A stretch of 64,000 nucleotides of DNA from contig JAEKKJ010000006.1 in NCBI GenBank assembly GCA_019510435.1, forward strand, positions 124,001-188,000. Direction: 5' to 3'. This document shows positions 52,762 through 61,382 of this stretch, piece after piece. Both the position numbers and the translations under genes were made by a program. Source of the DNA: Caulobacterales bacterium (GTDB lineage Bacteria; Pseudomonadota; Alphaproteobacteria; Caulobacterales; Caulobacteraceae). Positions within the stretch are counted from its first letter, which is position 1. Each line of letters starts with the position of its first letter. Below the pieces are notes generated by a model, which saw only the letters and a program-made list of their open reading frames with translations, was not told the DNA's origin and ran no database searches.

Positions 52762-52859
52762 CTCCAGAGCACGATGACTCAGTCATGTGCTCGTCGAAGT
52801 AAGCGTGGCGAGCCTGTTCTTCCCGATCTGATGTTCCATCAAAACGGGACAGCCTCTAG
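52762..52859. repeat. Dispersed intergenic repeat, copy B
   Basis: A shorter, diverged copy of 48716-48834. It shares AGAGCACGATGACT, GTGCTCGTCGA, GTGGCGAGCCTGTTCTTCCC, GTTCCATCAAA and CGGGACAG..CTCTAG with that element, and keeps only a 5-bp stem (TGATG / CATCA) of the large hairpin. Sits between DUF3309 and the MFS gene. Confidence 0.8.
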
Positions 52860-52886
52860 CATCCCCTCCGCTTGATCCGGGAGGGG

Positions 52887-54335
52887 ATGCCTTTGACCAG
52901 CGGGACCGCGGCGGCGGGCGGCGCCATGACGCCGTGGGCTCGCATCCGGGCCATACTGGGCGGATCGGCCGGCAACCTCGTCGAGTGGTACGACTGGTTC
53001 GCCTATTCGGCCTTCACCCTCTATTTCGCCGGCCATTTCTTCCCCCAGGGCGACCAGACGGCCCAGCTGCTGCAGGCCGCGGCGGTGTTCGCGGTGGGCT
53101 TCCTGGCGCGGCCGCTGGGCGCCTGGGCCACCGGCTTCTACGCCGACCGCTACGGCCGCCGCGCCGCGCTGACCCTGTCGGTGGCGCTGATGAGCGCCGG
53201 CTCCTTCGCCATCGCCCTCATCCCCAGCTACGAGACCATTGGCGTGTTCGCGCCGATCGCCCTCACCCTCGCCCGCCTCCTGCAGGGCCTGTCGGTGGGC
53301 GGCGAGTACGGCGCCAGCGCCACGTACATGTCGGAGATGGCGGGCAAGGGCCGCCGAGGGTTCTGGTCCAGCTTCCAGTACGTGACCCTGGTGATGGGCC
53401 AGCTGGCGGCCACGGTGGTGCTGCTGGTCCTGCAGCACACCCTGGACAAGGCTGAGCTCACCGCCTGGGGCTGGCGCATCCCCTTCGCCATCGGGGGCGT
53501 GCTGGCCATCGTGGTGTTCTGGATCCAGTCGCGCCTGGAGGAGACCGCCTCGTTCCAGACGGTCAGCGCCGCCGACCGGACCCGGCTGAGCAGCCGGCAC
53601 ATGCGCTGGGTCCTGGGGCTGCTGGCCGTGGCCCTGGCCCTGTGCGGCATCCTCTTCGCACGCTACGGCGCCATGGCGGCGCTCACGCCCTCGGTGGCGA
53701 TCCTGGTGGTCTGGCAGCTCAGTCTGGCCGCGCCCCTCGTGAGCCGCCATCCGAAGGAGACGCTGATGGTGGCGGGGCTCACCGCCGCCGGTTCGCTCTC
53801 GTTCTACGCCTACACCACCTACCTGCCGAAGTTCCTGGTCAACACCGCGCACTTCACCAAGGACGCGGCCACCGCCGTCTCGGCCGGTTCGCTGCTGGTC
53901 TATATGTGCGTCCAGCCGGCGGTGGGAGCGCTCTCCGACCGCGTGGGGCGGCGCACCACCCTGATCGCCGCCTTCCTGGCCGGCATGCTGCTCACCTTCC
54001 CGATCATGAGCGCCCTCGCGCATGTCAGCAGCGTGGCGGCGGCCTTCGGCCTGGCGACGGCCCTCTGCCTGATCCACACCGGCTATTCCTCGGTCAGCGC
54101 CATCGTGAAGTCCGAGCTGTTCCCCACCGCGATCCGCGCCATGGGCGTGGCCCTGCCCTACGCGATCGCCAACACAGTCTTCGGCGGCACCGCCGAGTAC
54201 GTGGCCCTGTGGTTCAAGACCCAGAAGCTGGAGAGCGGCTTCTACCTCTATGTGGCCGCGCTGATGGGCGTGGCCCTGCTGATCGCCCTGCGCCTGCGCG
54301 ACACCAACAAGACGAGCCTGATCCTTGAGGACTGA
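52887..54335 (+). CDS. MHS-family (KgtP-like) MFS transporter
   Basis: A 482-aa permease of the metabolite:H+ symporter family: twelve helices, GNLVEWYDWFAYSAFTLYFA at the N-terminus, motif A FYADRYGRRAALTLSVALMS and RLLQGLSVGGEYGASATYMS, all characteristic of alpha-ketoglutarate/proline/shikimate carriers. The start is uncertain: ATG at 52887 sits only 2 nt after the GGAGG core, while the in-frame TTG at 52893 has an 8-nt spacing. Followed by DUF599 after 1 bp, so cotranscribed. Confidence 0.9.
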   Translation: MPLTSGTAAAGGAMTPWARIRAILGGSAGNLVEWYDWFAYSAFTLYFAGHFFPQGDQTAQLLQAAAVFAVGFLARPLGAWATGFYADRYGRRAALTLSVALMSAGSFAIALIPSYETIGVFAPIALTLARLLQGLSVGGEYGASATYMSEMAGKGRRGFWSSFQYVTLVMGQLAATVVLLVLQHTLDKAELTAWGWRIPFAIGGVLAIVVFWIQSRLEETASFQTVSAADRTRLSSRHMRWVLGLLAVALALCGILFARYGAMAALTPSVAILVVWQLSLAAPLVSRHPKETLMVAGLTAAGSLSFYAYTTYLPKFLVNTAHFTKDAATAVSAGSLLVYMCVQPAVGALSDRVGRRTTLIAAFLAGMLLTFPIMSALAHVSSVAAAFGLATALCLIHTGYSSVSAIVKSELFPTAIRAMGVALPYAIANTVFGGTAEYVALWFKTQKLESGFYLYVAALMGVALLIALRLRDTNKTSLILED

Positions 54336-54336
54336 A

Positions 54337-55038
54337 ATGGGCCTTCCCGACATCGCCGCCCTGGCGGTGTTCATCTTCGGGTGGATCTTCTACGAGCCGC
54401 TGCTGACCGCGTTCGGCAAGAAGCGCGGCCACGTGGTCCACACGGACCTGACCATCATCCGCTCGGCCTGGATGAACAACATGACCAGCCGCGAGGTGCG
54501 GCTGATGGACAGCCAGCTGCTGGGCCAGACCCTCAACAGCTGCTCGTTCTTCGCCTCCTCCAACCTGATCCTGATCGCCGCCTCGTCGGGCGCCCTGTTC
54601 GGCGGACCGCGCACCTTCGCCACGGTCTCGGCCCTGGCGGTGGTCCACACCTCCTCGCGCCTGCTGTTCGAGCTGCAGCTGTCGCTGGTGGTGGCGGTGC
54701 TGGCGCGCGGCCTGCTCGACTTCATCTGGGCGATCCGCCAGATCAATTACTGCCTGGCGGCCCTGGGCGCGGTGCCCGACCCCCTGCCGGAGGGCGAGCG
54801 CAAGGCGTTCGGCGACACCCTGGCGCGGCTCATGAACCCCGCCCTGGGCTCGTTCAGCGCCGGCGTGCGTGGCTACTATTTCGCCCTGGCGGCCGCGGCC
54901 TGGCTGTTCGGGCCCTGGACCTTCATCGCGGTCACGGTGGGCATGGTGGCGCTGCTGTTCTGGCGCCAGCGCGCCTCGCCCGCCGCCAACGCCATCCACG
55001 AGTTCCGCAAGCTGATCGAGGGCCGGCGGCGCCCCTAG
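54337..55038 (+). CDS. DUF599 membrane protein
   Basis: A 233-aa protein with four or five helices and the DUF599 pattern (RSAWMNNMTSREVRLMDSQL, NSCSFFASSNLILIAASSGA, FIWAIRQINYCLAALGAVPD). ATG at 54337, immediately after the transporter stop, with GAGG upstream. Function unknown. Converges with the MmcQ/YjbR pair with a 4-bp overlap. Confidence 0.9.
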   Translation: MGLPDIAALAVFIFGWIFYEPLLTAFGKKRGHVVHTDLTIIRSAWMNNMTSREVRLMDSQLLGQTLNSCSFFASSNLILIAASSGALFGGPRTFATVSALAVVHTSSRLLFELQLSLVVAVLARGLLDFIWAIRQINYCLAALGAVPDPLPEGERKAFGDTLARLMNPALGSFSAGVRGYYFALAAAAWLFGPWTFIAVTVGMVALLFWRQRASPAANAIHEFRKLIEGRRRP

Positions 55039-55376
55039 GCCAGGCCCAGTTCCGCCCGGACCGCCCTCGGCAGCTTGCCGGCGATCAGGCCGTGGGCGGC
55101 CTCGATCCATCCGCGGACGTCCTCGGCTTCCAGCGCCTCGAAATCCACGATCACCCAGTGGCCCTTGGCGAAATAGGGCGCCTGGCGCGCCGGGCCGCCG
55201 CTGGTCAGCACCTCGTAGCCGATCGGCGAGACCTTGAACGCCAGGCCGTCGCGGATTCCGGCCACCGCGAACACCTTGCCGCCCACCTTGTAGACGTCCG
55301 AGCCGCCCCACTGCACGACCTTGGTCGCCGCCGGCAGGCCGAGGGCGCAGGCCTCGATCTCCTCTCGGCTCATCAT
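55035..55376 (-). CDS. MmcQ/YjbR family DNA-binding-like protein (copy 2)
   Basis: A 113-aa protein of the CyaY-like MmcQ/YjbR family: ALGLPAATKVVQWGGSDVYK, VGGKVFAVAGIRDGLAFKVS, ARQAPYFAKGHWVIVDFEAL, HGLIAGKLPRAVRAELGLA. Start at the first of two consecutive ATGs (55376), overlapping the stop of its paralogue. Function unknown. Confidence 0.9.
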   Translation of the reverse strand: MMSREEIEACALGLPAATKVVQWGGSDVYKVGGKVFAVAGIRDGLAFKVSPIGYEVLTSGGPARQAPYFAKGHWVIVDFEALEAEDVRGWIEAAHGLIAGKLPRAVRAELGLA

Positions 55377-55717
55377 GCCAGGCCCAGCTCCCGCTGCAGC
55401 TTTTTCGGCAGCTTGGCGGCCACCAGGCCGTGCGCGGTCTTGAGCCAGCCGCGCACCTCCTCGGCGTCCAGCGCCGCTAGGTCGTCGAACTGCACCCACT
55501 TGAACCGCGCCGCATAGGGCGCGGGGCGGGCCCGGCCGGTCTCGGTCAGGGCCTCATAGGCGATGTCCGTCGCCTTGAACGACAGGGTCGAATAGGCGCC
55601 GTCGGTGGCGCAGAACATCTTGCCGCCCACGCTGTAGCAATGGTCGTCGCCCCACTTCACGTCCTGGGTGACGCCCGGCAGCGCCATGGCCGCCGCATGC
55701 AGCTGCGCCTTGGTCAC
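55373..55717 (-). CDS. MmcQ/YjbR family protein (copy 1)
   Basis: A 114-aa paralogue of the next gene (GVTQDVKWGDDHCYSVGGKM, RPAPYAARFKWVQFDDLAAL, HGLVAAKLPKKLQRELGLA). The GTG at 55717 is chosen because the protein then aligns end to end with its neighbour. The two are a tandem duplication with a 4-bp overlap and differ mostly in the N-terminal half. They follow msrA on the same strand by 19 bp. Confidence 0.9.
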   Translation of the reverse strand: MTKAQLHAAAMALPGVTQDVKWGDDHCYSVGGKMFCATDGAYSTLSFKATDIAYEALTETGRARPAPYAARFKWVQFDDLAALDAEEVRGWLKTAHGLVAAKLPKKLQRELGLA

Positions 55718-55736
55718 GCCAGGACCCCGGCCAGGC

Positions 55737-56387
<651 letters not shown>

Positions 56388-56538
56388 CGCGCGCCTCCGG
56401 GGGGCTCTGGTCGAGGCAACAGATAGGACGTCGCGCCGCCGTCTGCACGCATTTGCGCGAACATCGGTTGCGGGCGCTGAACCGTGGCCGTTTTGGGCGT
56501 AATATACCGCCAAGGGCGCAGGCTCGGGAGGAATGCTG

Positions 56539-57477
56539 ATGCGGATCTTCAGGATCGTGTTGCTGGCGGGCGTGTTCAGCGCGGCCGCGGCCGGGGCCTT
56601 CGCATCGGGCGGCGGCGGTGGGGGCGGCGGCGGGTCCGACATGCCCTCGACCTCCGCACCGCAGTACGACCCGGCCGCCGAGTACGCCAAGGCGCTGAAC
56701 GCACTGAACACCAAGGACTACAAGGCCGCCGCGCGCGCGGCCCAGCACGTCACCGACGCCGTGCCCAAGAGCGTGGATGGCTGGAAGCTGCTGGCCACGG
56801 CCCAGGCGGGGGCGGAGAACTGGAAGGGCTCGCAGCGGGCCTACGAGAAGGCGGTGAAGCTGGCGCCCGACGACGTGGCCCTGCACGCCGGCCTGGGCCT
56901 GGCCCTGGCCAACCAGAAGAGCCCCAAGGCCCAGGACGAGCTTACCTGGCTGAAGACTAAGGCCTCGGCCTGCAGCGGCGACTGCGACGCCGCCCAGCTG
57001 CAGGCCCTGACGACCCAGGTGGAGCAGGCGGTCGGCGGCGGCGCGACCCCCGAGACCAAGCCCAGCGCGGCGCTGGAGCGCGGCTCGCTGCTGTTCGCCA
57101 CCGCCGCGGGCGGCGACCGGGCCTATGTGCAGGCCGTGAGCCTGATCAACGAGAAGCGCTACGACGAGGCGCTGAAGTCGCTGGATGCGGCGCGCGCCGC
57201 CTTCGGCCCGCACCCGGACATCCTGACCTACCAGGGCTACACCTGGCGCAAGATGGGCCAGCTGGACCGCGCCGAGGGCTACTACCGCCAGGCGCTGGCG
57301 ATCGCCCCGAACCACGTGGGCGCCACCGAATACTATGGGGAGCTGAAGGTGGAGCGCGGCGACCTCGCCGGGGCCCGCAGGATGCTGGCCAAGCTGGACC
57401 GGGTCTGCGCCTACGGCTGCGCGGAGGCCGAGACCCTGCGGCGCTGGATCGACCTCGGCGGCGACCCGGGCCAATAG
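56539..57477 (+). CDS. Exported TPR protein
   Basis: A 312-aa protein with a signal peptide ([20 protein letters not shown]), a Gly-rich linker, then TPRs in two blocks (residues about 45-150, [20 protein letters not shown]; and 185-290, [20 protein letters not shown]). The ATG at 56539 sits 7 nt after GGAGG; the ATG at 56533 is too close. Probably periplasmic. Converging partners unknown. The next gene, a c-type haem protein, follows after 19 bp. Confidence 0.85.
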   Translation: MRIFRIVLLAGVFSAAAAGAFASGGGGGGGGGSDMPSTSAPQYDPAAEYAKALNALNTKDYKAAARAAQHVTDAVPKSVDGWKLLATAQAGAENWKGSQRAYEKAVKLAPDDVALHAGLGLALANQKSPKAQDELTWLKTKASACSGDCDAAQLQALTTQVEQAVGGGATPETKPSAALERGSLLFATAAGGDRAYVQAVSLINEKRYDEALKSLDAARAAFGPHPDILTYQGYTWRKMGQLDRAEGYYRQALAIAPNHVGATEYYGELKVERGDLAGARRMLAKLDRVCAYGCAEAETLRRWIDLGGDPGQ

Positions 57478-57496
57478 GCTGGGCTTAGCGGCAGCG

Positions 57497-58474
57497 ATGA
57501 GATCGCACTGGCGGCGGGGCGCGGCCCTGGCCGCGGCGCTGGGGGCTGCGCTCGCCGTGGGCGGTCTGGCGCTGGCTGCGGGCGCCGAGCCGCCGCTGCG
57601 GGCCATGCGCTGGGCGCCGCGCGACGCCGACCCGGCCCGCGCCTTCGCCACCCAGCCCGCCGAGTGCCTCAAGCCGCCGCCCACGGACCCGGCCGCGGCG
57701 CTCTCGGTGGAGATCGGCCGGGCGGCGTTCCGCGCGCCGGTGCTGCTGGGCGGCCAGGCGGCTCGCGCGGGCCTGAGCTGCGAGGCCTGCCACCGCGGTG
57801 GGCGCACCAATCCCGACTTCCTGTTCCCCGGCGCGTCCGGCGCGCCCGGCACGGCCGACGTGACGCTCTCGCTCTTCTCCAGCCACCGCGGGGACGGCGC
57901 CTTCAATCCGCGGCCGATCCCCGACCTCTCGGGTCCGCGCATGGCGCTGAAGGTGGCGCCCGCCGACCTGCCGGCCTTCATCCACGGCCTGATCACCCAG
58001 GAGTTCGACGGGCCAGAGCCGCCGCCCGCGGTGCTGGCGGGGCTGGCGGCCTATGTCCGCGCGCTGGACCCCGCCGCCTGCCCGGCGCCCGGGCGCACGC
58101 CGCTCACCGTGGCCTTCCTGATGGCCGACGCGCGCCGCGCCCTCGCCGCCGCCCGCGGCGCGCTGGACCAGGGCGACCGCCCGACCGCGCGGCTGATGAT
58201 CGCCTCGGCCCGCGCCCGCCTCTTCCTGATCGACGAGCGCTTCGCCGCCCTGCCGGCCGAACAGGCCCGCCTGCGCACCGCGGACGCGGGCCTTGCTGCT
58301 CTGCAGGCCAAGGTCTCAAGCGGCGCGCCCGACGCCGCAGCCGCCCTCGACCGCTGGCTGGCTGAGTCGCGCCCGCTGGAGGCGCGGCTGGCCGCCCGCG
58401 CGCCCCAATCCCTCTTCGATCCCAAGCGCTTGGCCGCCGCGTCCAACCGCCGCTTGCCCGCAAGGCCGTCCTGA
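57497..58474 (+). CDS. Mono-haem c-type cytochrome-like periplasmic protein
   Basis: A 325-aa protein with an N-terminal hydrophobic export signal ([20 protein letters not shown]) and one CxxCH haem site (CEACH, residues 95-99). The domain around it resembles the cytochrome-c-peroxidase superfamily ([34 protein letters not shown]) but no second haem is visible, so peroxidase activity is doubtful. Residues 200-300 are helical. Possibly an electron carrier working with the TPR protein upstream; that is inference. Confidence 0.8.
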   Translation: MRSHWRRGAALAAALGAALAVGGLALAAGAEPPLRAMRWAPRDADPARAFATQPAECLKPPPTDPAAALSVEIGRAAFRAPVLLGGQAARAGLSCEACHRGGRTNPDFLFPGASGAPGTADVTLSLFSSHRGDGAFNPRPIPDLSGPRMALKVAPADLPAFIHGLITQEFDGPEPPPAVLAGLAAYVRALDPAACPAPGRTPLTVAFLMADARRALAAARGALDQGDRPTARLMIASARARLFLIDERFAALPAEQARLRTADAGLAALQAKVSSGAPDAAAALDRWLAESRPLEARLAARAPQSLFDPKRLAAASNRRLPARPS

Positions 58475-58521
58475 CTATATTGCGCGCCTTCCGCCGGGGG
58501 GCCCGCTCCCCGGAGGGGTGT

Positions 58522-58611
58522 GGTGAGGTGGCCGAGTGGTTGAAGGCGCACGCCTGGAACGCGTGTATAGGGGAAACTCTATCGAGGGTTCGAATCCCTC
58601 TCTCACCGCCA
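58522..58611 (+). tRNA. tRNA-Ser (anticodon GGA)
   Basis: A 90-nt class II cloverleaf with encoded CCA. Acceptor GGTGAGG / TCTCACC (last pair G-U), discriminator G, T-arm GAGGG-TTCGAAT-CCCTC, anticodon stem CACGC / GCGTG with loop CTGGAAC, so the anticodon is GGA at 58556-58558. The long variable arm (GTATAGGGGAAACTCTATC region) is typical of serine tRNAs. Confidence 0.97.
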
Positions 58612-58652
58612 TCCGTCGGCAAACGGGTCTCCCAAATCCCTGATCGTCAGCA

Positions 58653-58673
58653 AGCCGCGCATTTCGCGCGGCT
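58653..58673. terminator. Hairpin downstream of tRNA-Ser
   Basis: An 8-bp perfect stem (AGCCGCGC / GCGCGGCT) with loop ATTTC, 42 bp after the tRNA. The T tail is weak (AGTTGG), so this is a possible rather than a certain terminator. The rest of the 572-bp gap 58612-59183 has lower GC than its neighbours and shows no gene, only the SOS promoter at 59021-59064. Confidence 0.5.
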
Positions 58674-59020
58674 AGTTGGCGGCAATCCCCCGTACGCCCG
58701 GCGCATTCCCGCTCCCGGAGCCGGCATAGGCTGGCCATATCGGCGCGCGTCTCTGCGCGAACGCGGTCTAGTGGAGTTTCCCTGTTATCGCGCCGGAACA
58801 GCGATCGTCCAACAGCGCCGTACTTGGCAGATCCCATGAATCTCTCTCTATTACAAAATCTTACGTGAAATATCGGCTTGGCTCTGGCGTTTCCGGAACA
58901 GGGAATTTTTCGCGTCTAATGCGCATTCTTCGACACGAGATCACTGCCGGTCGGCCGCGGCCTTTGCCCCCTCCGAATTCGCATAAAATCCGATAGCGGA
59001 AGATCTGCAGTCGCGGATAT

Positions 59021-59064
59021 GTTCCTGTTTTGTTCTTGACGAGCTCGCGCGTTTTTGGCATAGT
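59021..59064 (+). promoter_or_regulatory. LexA box GTTC-N7-GTTC abutting a sigma70 promoter
   Basis: GTTCCTGTTTTGTTC at 59021-59035 matches the alphaproteobacterial LexA consensus GTTCN7GTTC exactly. The -35 element TTGACG (59036-59041) begins at the next base, followed by a 17-nt spacer and CATAGT (59059-59064) as -10. Transcription would start near 59071 and read the toxin gene. LexA binding would occlude the -35, so induction by DNA damage is expected. Confidence 0.8.
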
Positions 59065-59183
59065 TCGGTCAGCGTGATGTTCCGCGTCCGGCAGGGCTGA
59101 GCGCTCCCCCAACAACCCAACTCTTGTCCGACCCGCCTTCACACGAATGCGGAGCGCACAGTCATGTCCGATGGAGAGCAGCC

Positions 59184-60185
59184 ATGCCCGACGGCCAGAT
59201 CGATCCCGCCAGCCTTATGGGTGATGATCTCACTCGCTGGTACTTGCGGTCGCCAGACGACATCGAACAGGAACGCCAGGCTCGGGAAGCTCAACGTTAC
59301 AAGGCATTCTTCAATCCGCCTGCCGAACAGGATATCGATCCGGGCTTTGCCATCACACCAGCGCGATCCCCGCGCGATGTCGACCCGAGGTTCGCGATAA
59401 CGGGCGGCAGATCCGGACACGAGATCGATCGAGGTTTCGATGCCGCTCCTGTGGGCCTCAACCGCTGGCGCGTCGCAAGAGTGAGCTCTGATCAAGCAGC
59501 GCCGCTGCTTGGATCAACACTCTCAACTCAACCAAGTATGAATACAGGCGCGACGGCTACTTCTGCCAGCGCGACTGCGCTTAGGGCTAGCACCCCGCCC
59601 CACCGACCCGATCCCAGCCAGACCGAAGTGTTTCAGACCGGCCCCGACGGCAAACTGCACCCCATTCCAGGCTGGCATACGACTGGGCCATTCGATTTTC
59701 CGACTTGGTCTCACAACATCGACTGGCGCGGTGTTGGCAATGACCTGGGAAAAATCGCCAGCGGCGCCGCCGACTTCATGACGCTGGGCGCTGGCGCCGC
59801 CTCGATGATCAAGGACTTAGGTTACGACATCGGTCCCGCGGTCGTACGGGGCATCGTTCAGGGCCACCACTCCTGGCCGAAATTCATGGGCGGGCCTGCG
59901 CAGCAGGAGCTATCGCGCCTGCACCAGAGCCTACACACCAAATTCCACGGTGAACTAGGCGCCGCGCTGAAAGAGGCTGGCCTTCCTCCGGTCGGCGGGA
60001 TAACGGGCTCGACGAAAAGCTGGGCAGACCACTTCGAAGTCAATCCGGGTAGCTTTGAAAAGGCTATTGACGTGCTCCGCGATACCACGCGGAATTTCGA
60101 CAAGAAGAACGGGACGTGGATTTCAAAATATCTGGATAAAGCGCTTCCTAAGGTGAACCCTCCGCCAGGAGGTCCGGGAAGCTAG
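59184..60185 (+). CDS. Polymorphic-toxin-like protein with C-terminal GHH/LHxxFH domain
   Basis: A 333-aa protein with no Sec signal. Residues 1-46 (LTRWYLRSPDDIEQERQARE) look like a conserved delivery or docking region; residues 50-90 hold three roughly 15-residue repeats (DIDPGFAITPARSP, DVDPRFAITGGRSG, EIDRGFDAAPVG); 105-145 is Ser/Thr/Pro-rich; 187-215 is glycine-rich and hydrophobic. The C-terminal domain (225-320) has GHHSWPKFMGG and LHQSLHTKFH, a His-rich pattern like toxin nucleases of polymorphic toxin systems. Start at the ATG at 59184 after GGAGAG. An SOS-type promoter lies 120-163 bp upstream, and a gene positioned as its immunity partner follows after 11 bp. Toxin activity is inferred, not shown. 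Confidence 0.72.
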   Translation: MPDGQIDPASLMGDDLTRWYLRSPDDIEQERQAREAQRYKAFFNPPAEQDIDPGFAITPARSPRDVDPRFAITGGRSGHEIDRGFDAAPVGLNRWRVARVSSDQAAPLLGSTLSTQPSMNTGATATSASATALRASTPPHRPDPSQTEVFQTGPDGKLHPIPGWHTTGPFDFPTWSHNIDWRGVGNDLGKIASGAADFMTLGAGAASMIKDLGYDIGPAVVRGIVQGHHSWPKFMGGPAQQELSRLHQSLHTKFHGELGAALKEAGLPPVGGITGSTKSWADHFEVNPGSFEKAIDVLRDTTRNFDKKNGTWISKYLDKALPKVNPPPGGPGS

Positions 60186-60196
60186 CGGAGAACTCG

Positions 60197-60811
60197 GTGA
60201 AGGGCGCACGGCAGTCAGAATATCGATGGCTCTGGTATTCTTCGAAAACTTCCGAGTGCGTTCCGCTGGATCGCGACGTCTATCCCTCGACCATTTATGA
60301 TGGCAGGTCCATTCCCTGGCCGGACTGGGCTTGCAAGGCTCCTGACGGCGGGATCCACGCAAGCGCCAGTATCGGACCCATCGACGCTCACGTGAGCAAA
60401 GCGCCGCGCAAACGTGATGAGGTCACCTGGAGCTGTGAATTCCAGATTGAGATCGTTTCGCGGCGCTGGCTCGCGGAAATCGAGGGCCTTGTCGACGGCC
60501 AGAAGGTTTTTGTCGGCCGCCTATTTTTGCACGGAAAGGAATTGGAGGACTGGGCGACGCTCCACGAGGTCAACTCGCCGGCGTTGTTTGCGAGCGAAGG
60601 GCGAGCAAAAACCTGCCCAATCTGCAACAGCCACTACACGACCCTCCACGGCTCGGTATCCTTTGTCGATCCTGAGGTCGTCGGGCGAAAACTGATCCTA
60701 GCCGGCAATGGCATATTCATCAGCGAGGCGGAGGTTACTCATCGGAACCTCCGTACACCATCCGGCGTGTTCAAGCCGCGAGTCATCAGCTTCACGGGCC
60801 CCGCCTCTTAA
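60197..60811 (+). CDS. CxxC-motif protein, probable immunity partner of the toxin
   Basis: A 204-aa cytoplasmic protein with GTG start at 60197 after GGAG. It contains one zinc-knuckle-like pair in AKTCPICNSHYTTLHGSVSF and a C-terminal stretch ISEAEVTHRNLRTPSGVFKP. Overall it resembles, at low confidence, the double-CxxCG immunity proteins of Myxococcus Sit-type toxins, in having a C-terminal CxxC knuckle, although the first CxxC pair is missing. Same lower-GC composition and same transcription unit as the toxin gene, 11 bp downstream, which is the usual toxin-immunity order. Confidence 0.6.
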   Translation: MKGARQSEYRWLWYSSKTSECVPLDRDVYPSTIYDGRSIPWPDWACKAPDGGIHASASIGPIDAHVSKAPRKRDEVTWSCEFQIEIVSRRWLAEIEGLVDGQKVFVGRLFLHGKELEDWATLHEVNSPALFASEGRAKTCPICNSHYTTLHGSVSFVDPEVVGRKLILAGNGIFISEAEVTHRNLRTPSGVFKPRVISFTGPAS

Positions 60812-60940
60812 CGACACTCTGCCGCCACCCTGCTGGAGCGGGGTGACTGTCAGACTGCCCGCACCGCCATAGCAGGGCGCACCGAGGCCGGCCGCTGAGG
60901 CGAGCCTTCGCAAGGCTAAGGCAATGGACAGAGCGATTTT

Positions 60941-60984
60941 GTTCTCTTTTTGTTCTTTACCGGCACTCGCCTCGCAGCTACCGT
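60941..60984 (+). promoter_or_regulatory. Second LexA box GTTC-N7-GTTC with overlapping promoter
   Basis: GTTCTCTTTTTGTTC at 60941-60955 is again a perfect GTTCN7GTTC. A -35-like TTTACC starts at the next base (60956-60961), exactly as in the toxin promoter, with a weak -10-like TACCGT at 60979-60984 after 17 nt. Predicted transcription starts close to the GTG at 60991. Confidence 0.7.
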
Positions 60985-60990
60985 TCTTCC

Positions 60991-61143
60991 GTGACCACCC
61001 TCATCGACATCTCGGGTTTCCCGGTCGGCCGCGACCTGTCCGACAGCTATCCGATCGCCGCGGCGCCGACCGCCGAGCACGCCGAAATGCTGCTCGATCG
61101 CATCGGCTTCATCCGGAACGAGATCATTCCGCTGGCCTGCTGA
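60991..61143 (+). CDS. 50-aa SOS-associated small protein, possibly leaderless
   Basis: From the GTG at 60991: VTTLIDISGFPVGRDLSDSY, then PIAAAPTAEHAEMLLDRIGF and a short tail ending in Cys before TGA. Codon use is strongly GC3-rich, like real genes here, and an overlapping frame from an ATG at 60924 is less convincing. There is no ribosome-binding site, but the predicted transcript would begin at or next to the GTG, as in leaderless mRNAs. It is soluble, with no known family. It lies between the toxin pair and the helicase. Confidence 0.5.
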   Translation: MTTLIDISGFPVGRDLSDSYPIAAAPTAEHAEMLLDRIGFIRNEIIPLAC

Positions 61144-61382
61144 CGGCGCGGAGCGGGGATCGCGGAGGGCCTTACCGCATCGGCCATCTGCTCAACGCCA
61201 GGCCGTCGTGCGGGCTCGCACGCCCTTGACGTGAACCGTCGCGCCGCTTGAAGCTTCGCCGGCGAGGGGGACGGCGTTTGTACGGCATCGATTTGCGTGA
61301 AGACCTGGGCGTGGCCGGGGCGCGGCAAGCACCCCGCCCCTCGGCCCGGTAGCGGACATTGGACGCGCAAACCTCCGAGGCT

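Noticed and set aside
58522..60811. A complete integrative element bounded by tRNA-Ser
   Set aside because: No integrase and no direct repeat of the tRNA 3' end was found within the window; only a composition shift supports transfer.
60924..61229. A 101-codon plus-strand frame starting at an ATG at 60924
   Set aside because: Its translation is Arg/Pro-rich shadow sequence, and the overlapping GTG frame at 60991 has much better codon use.
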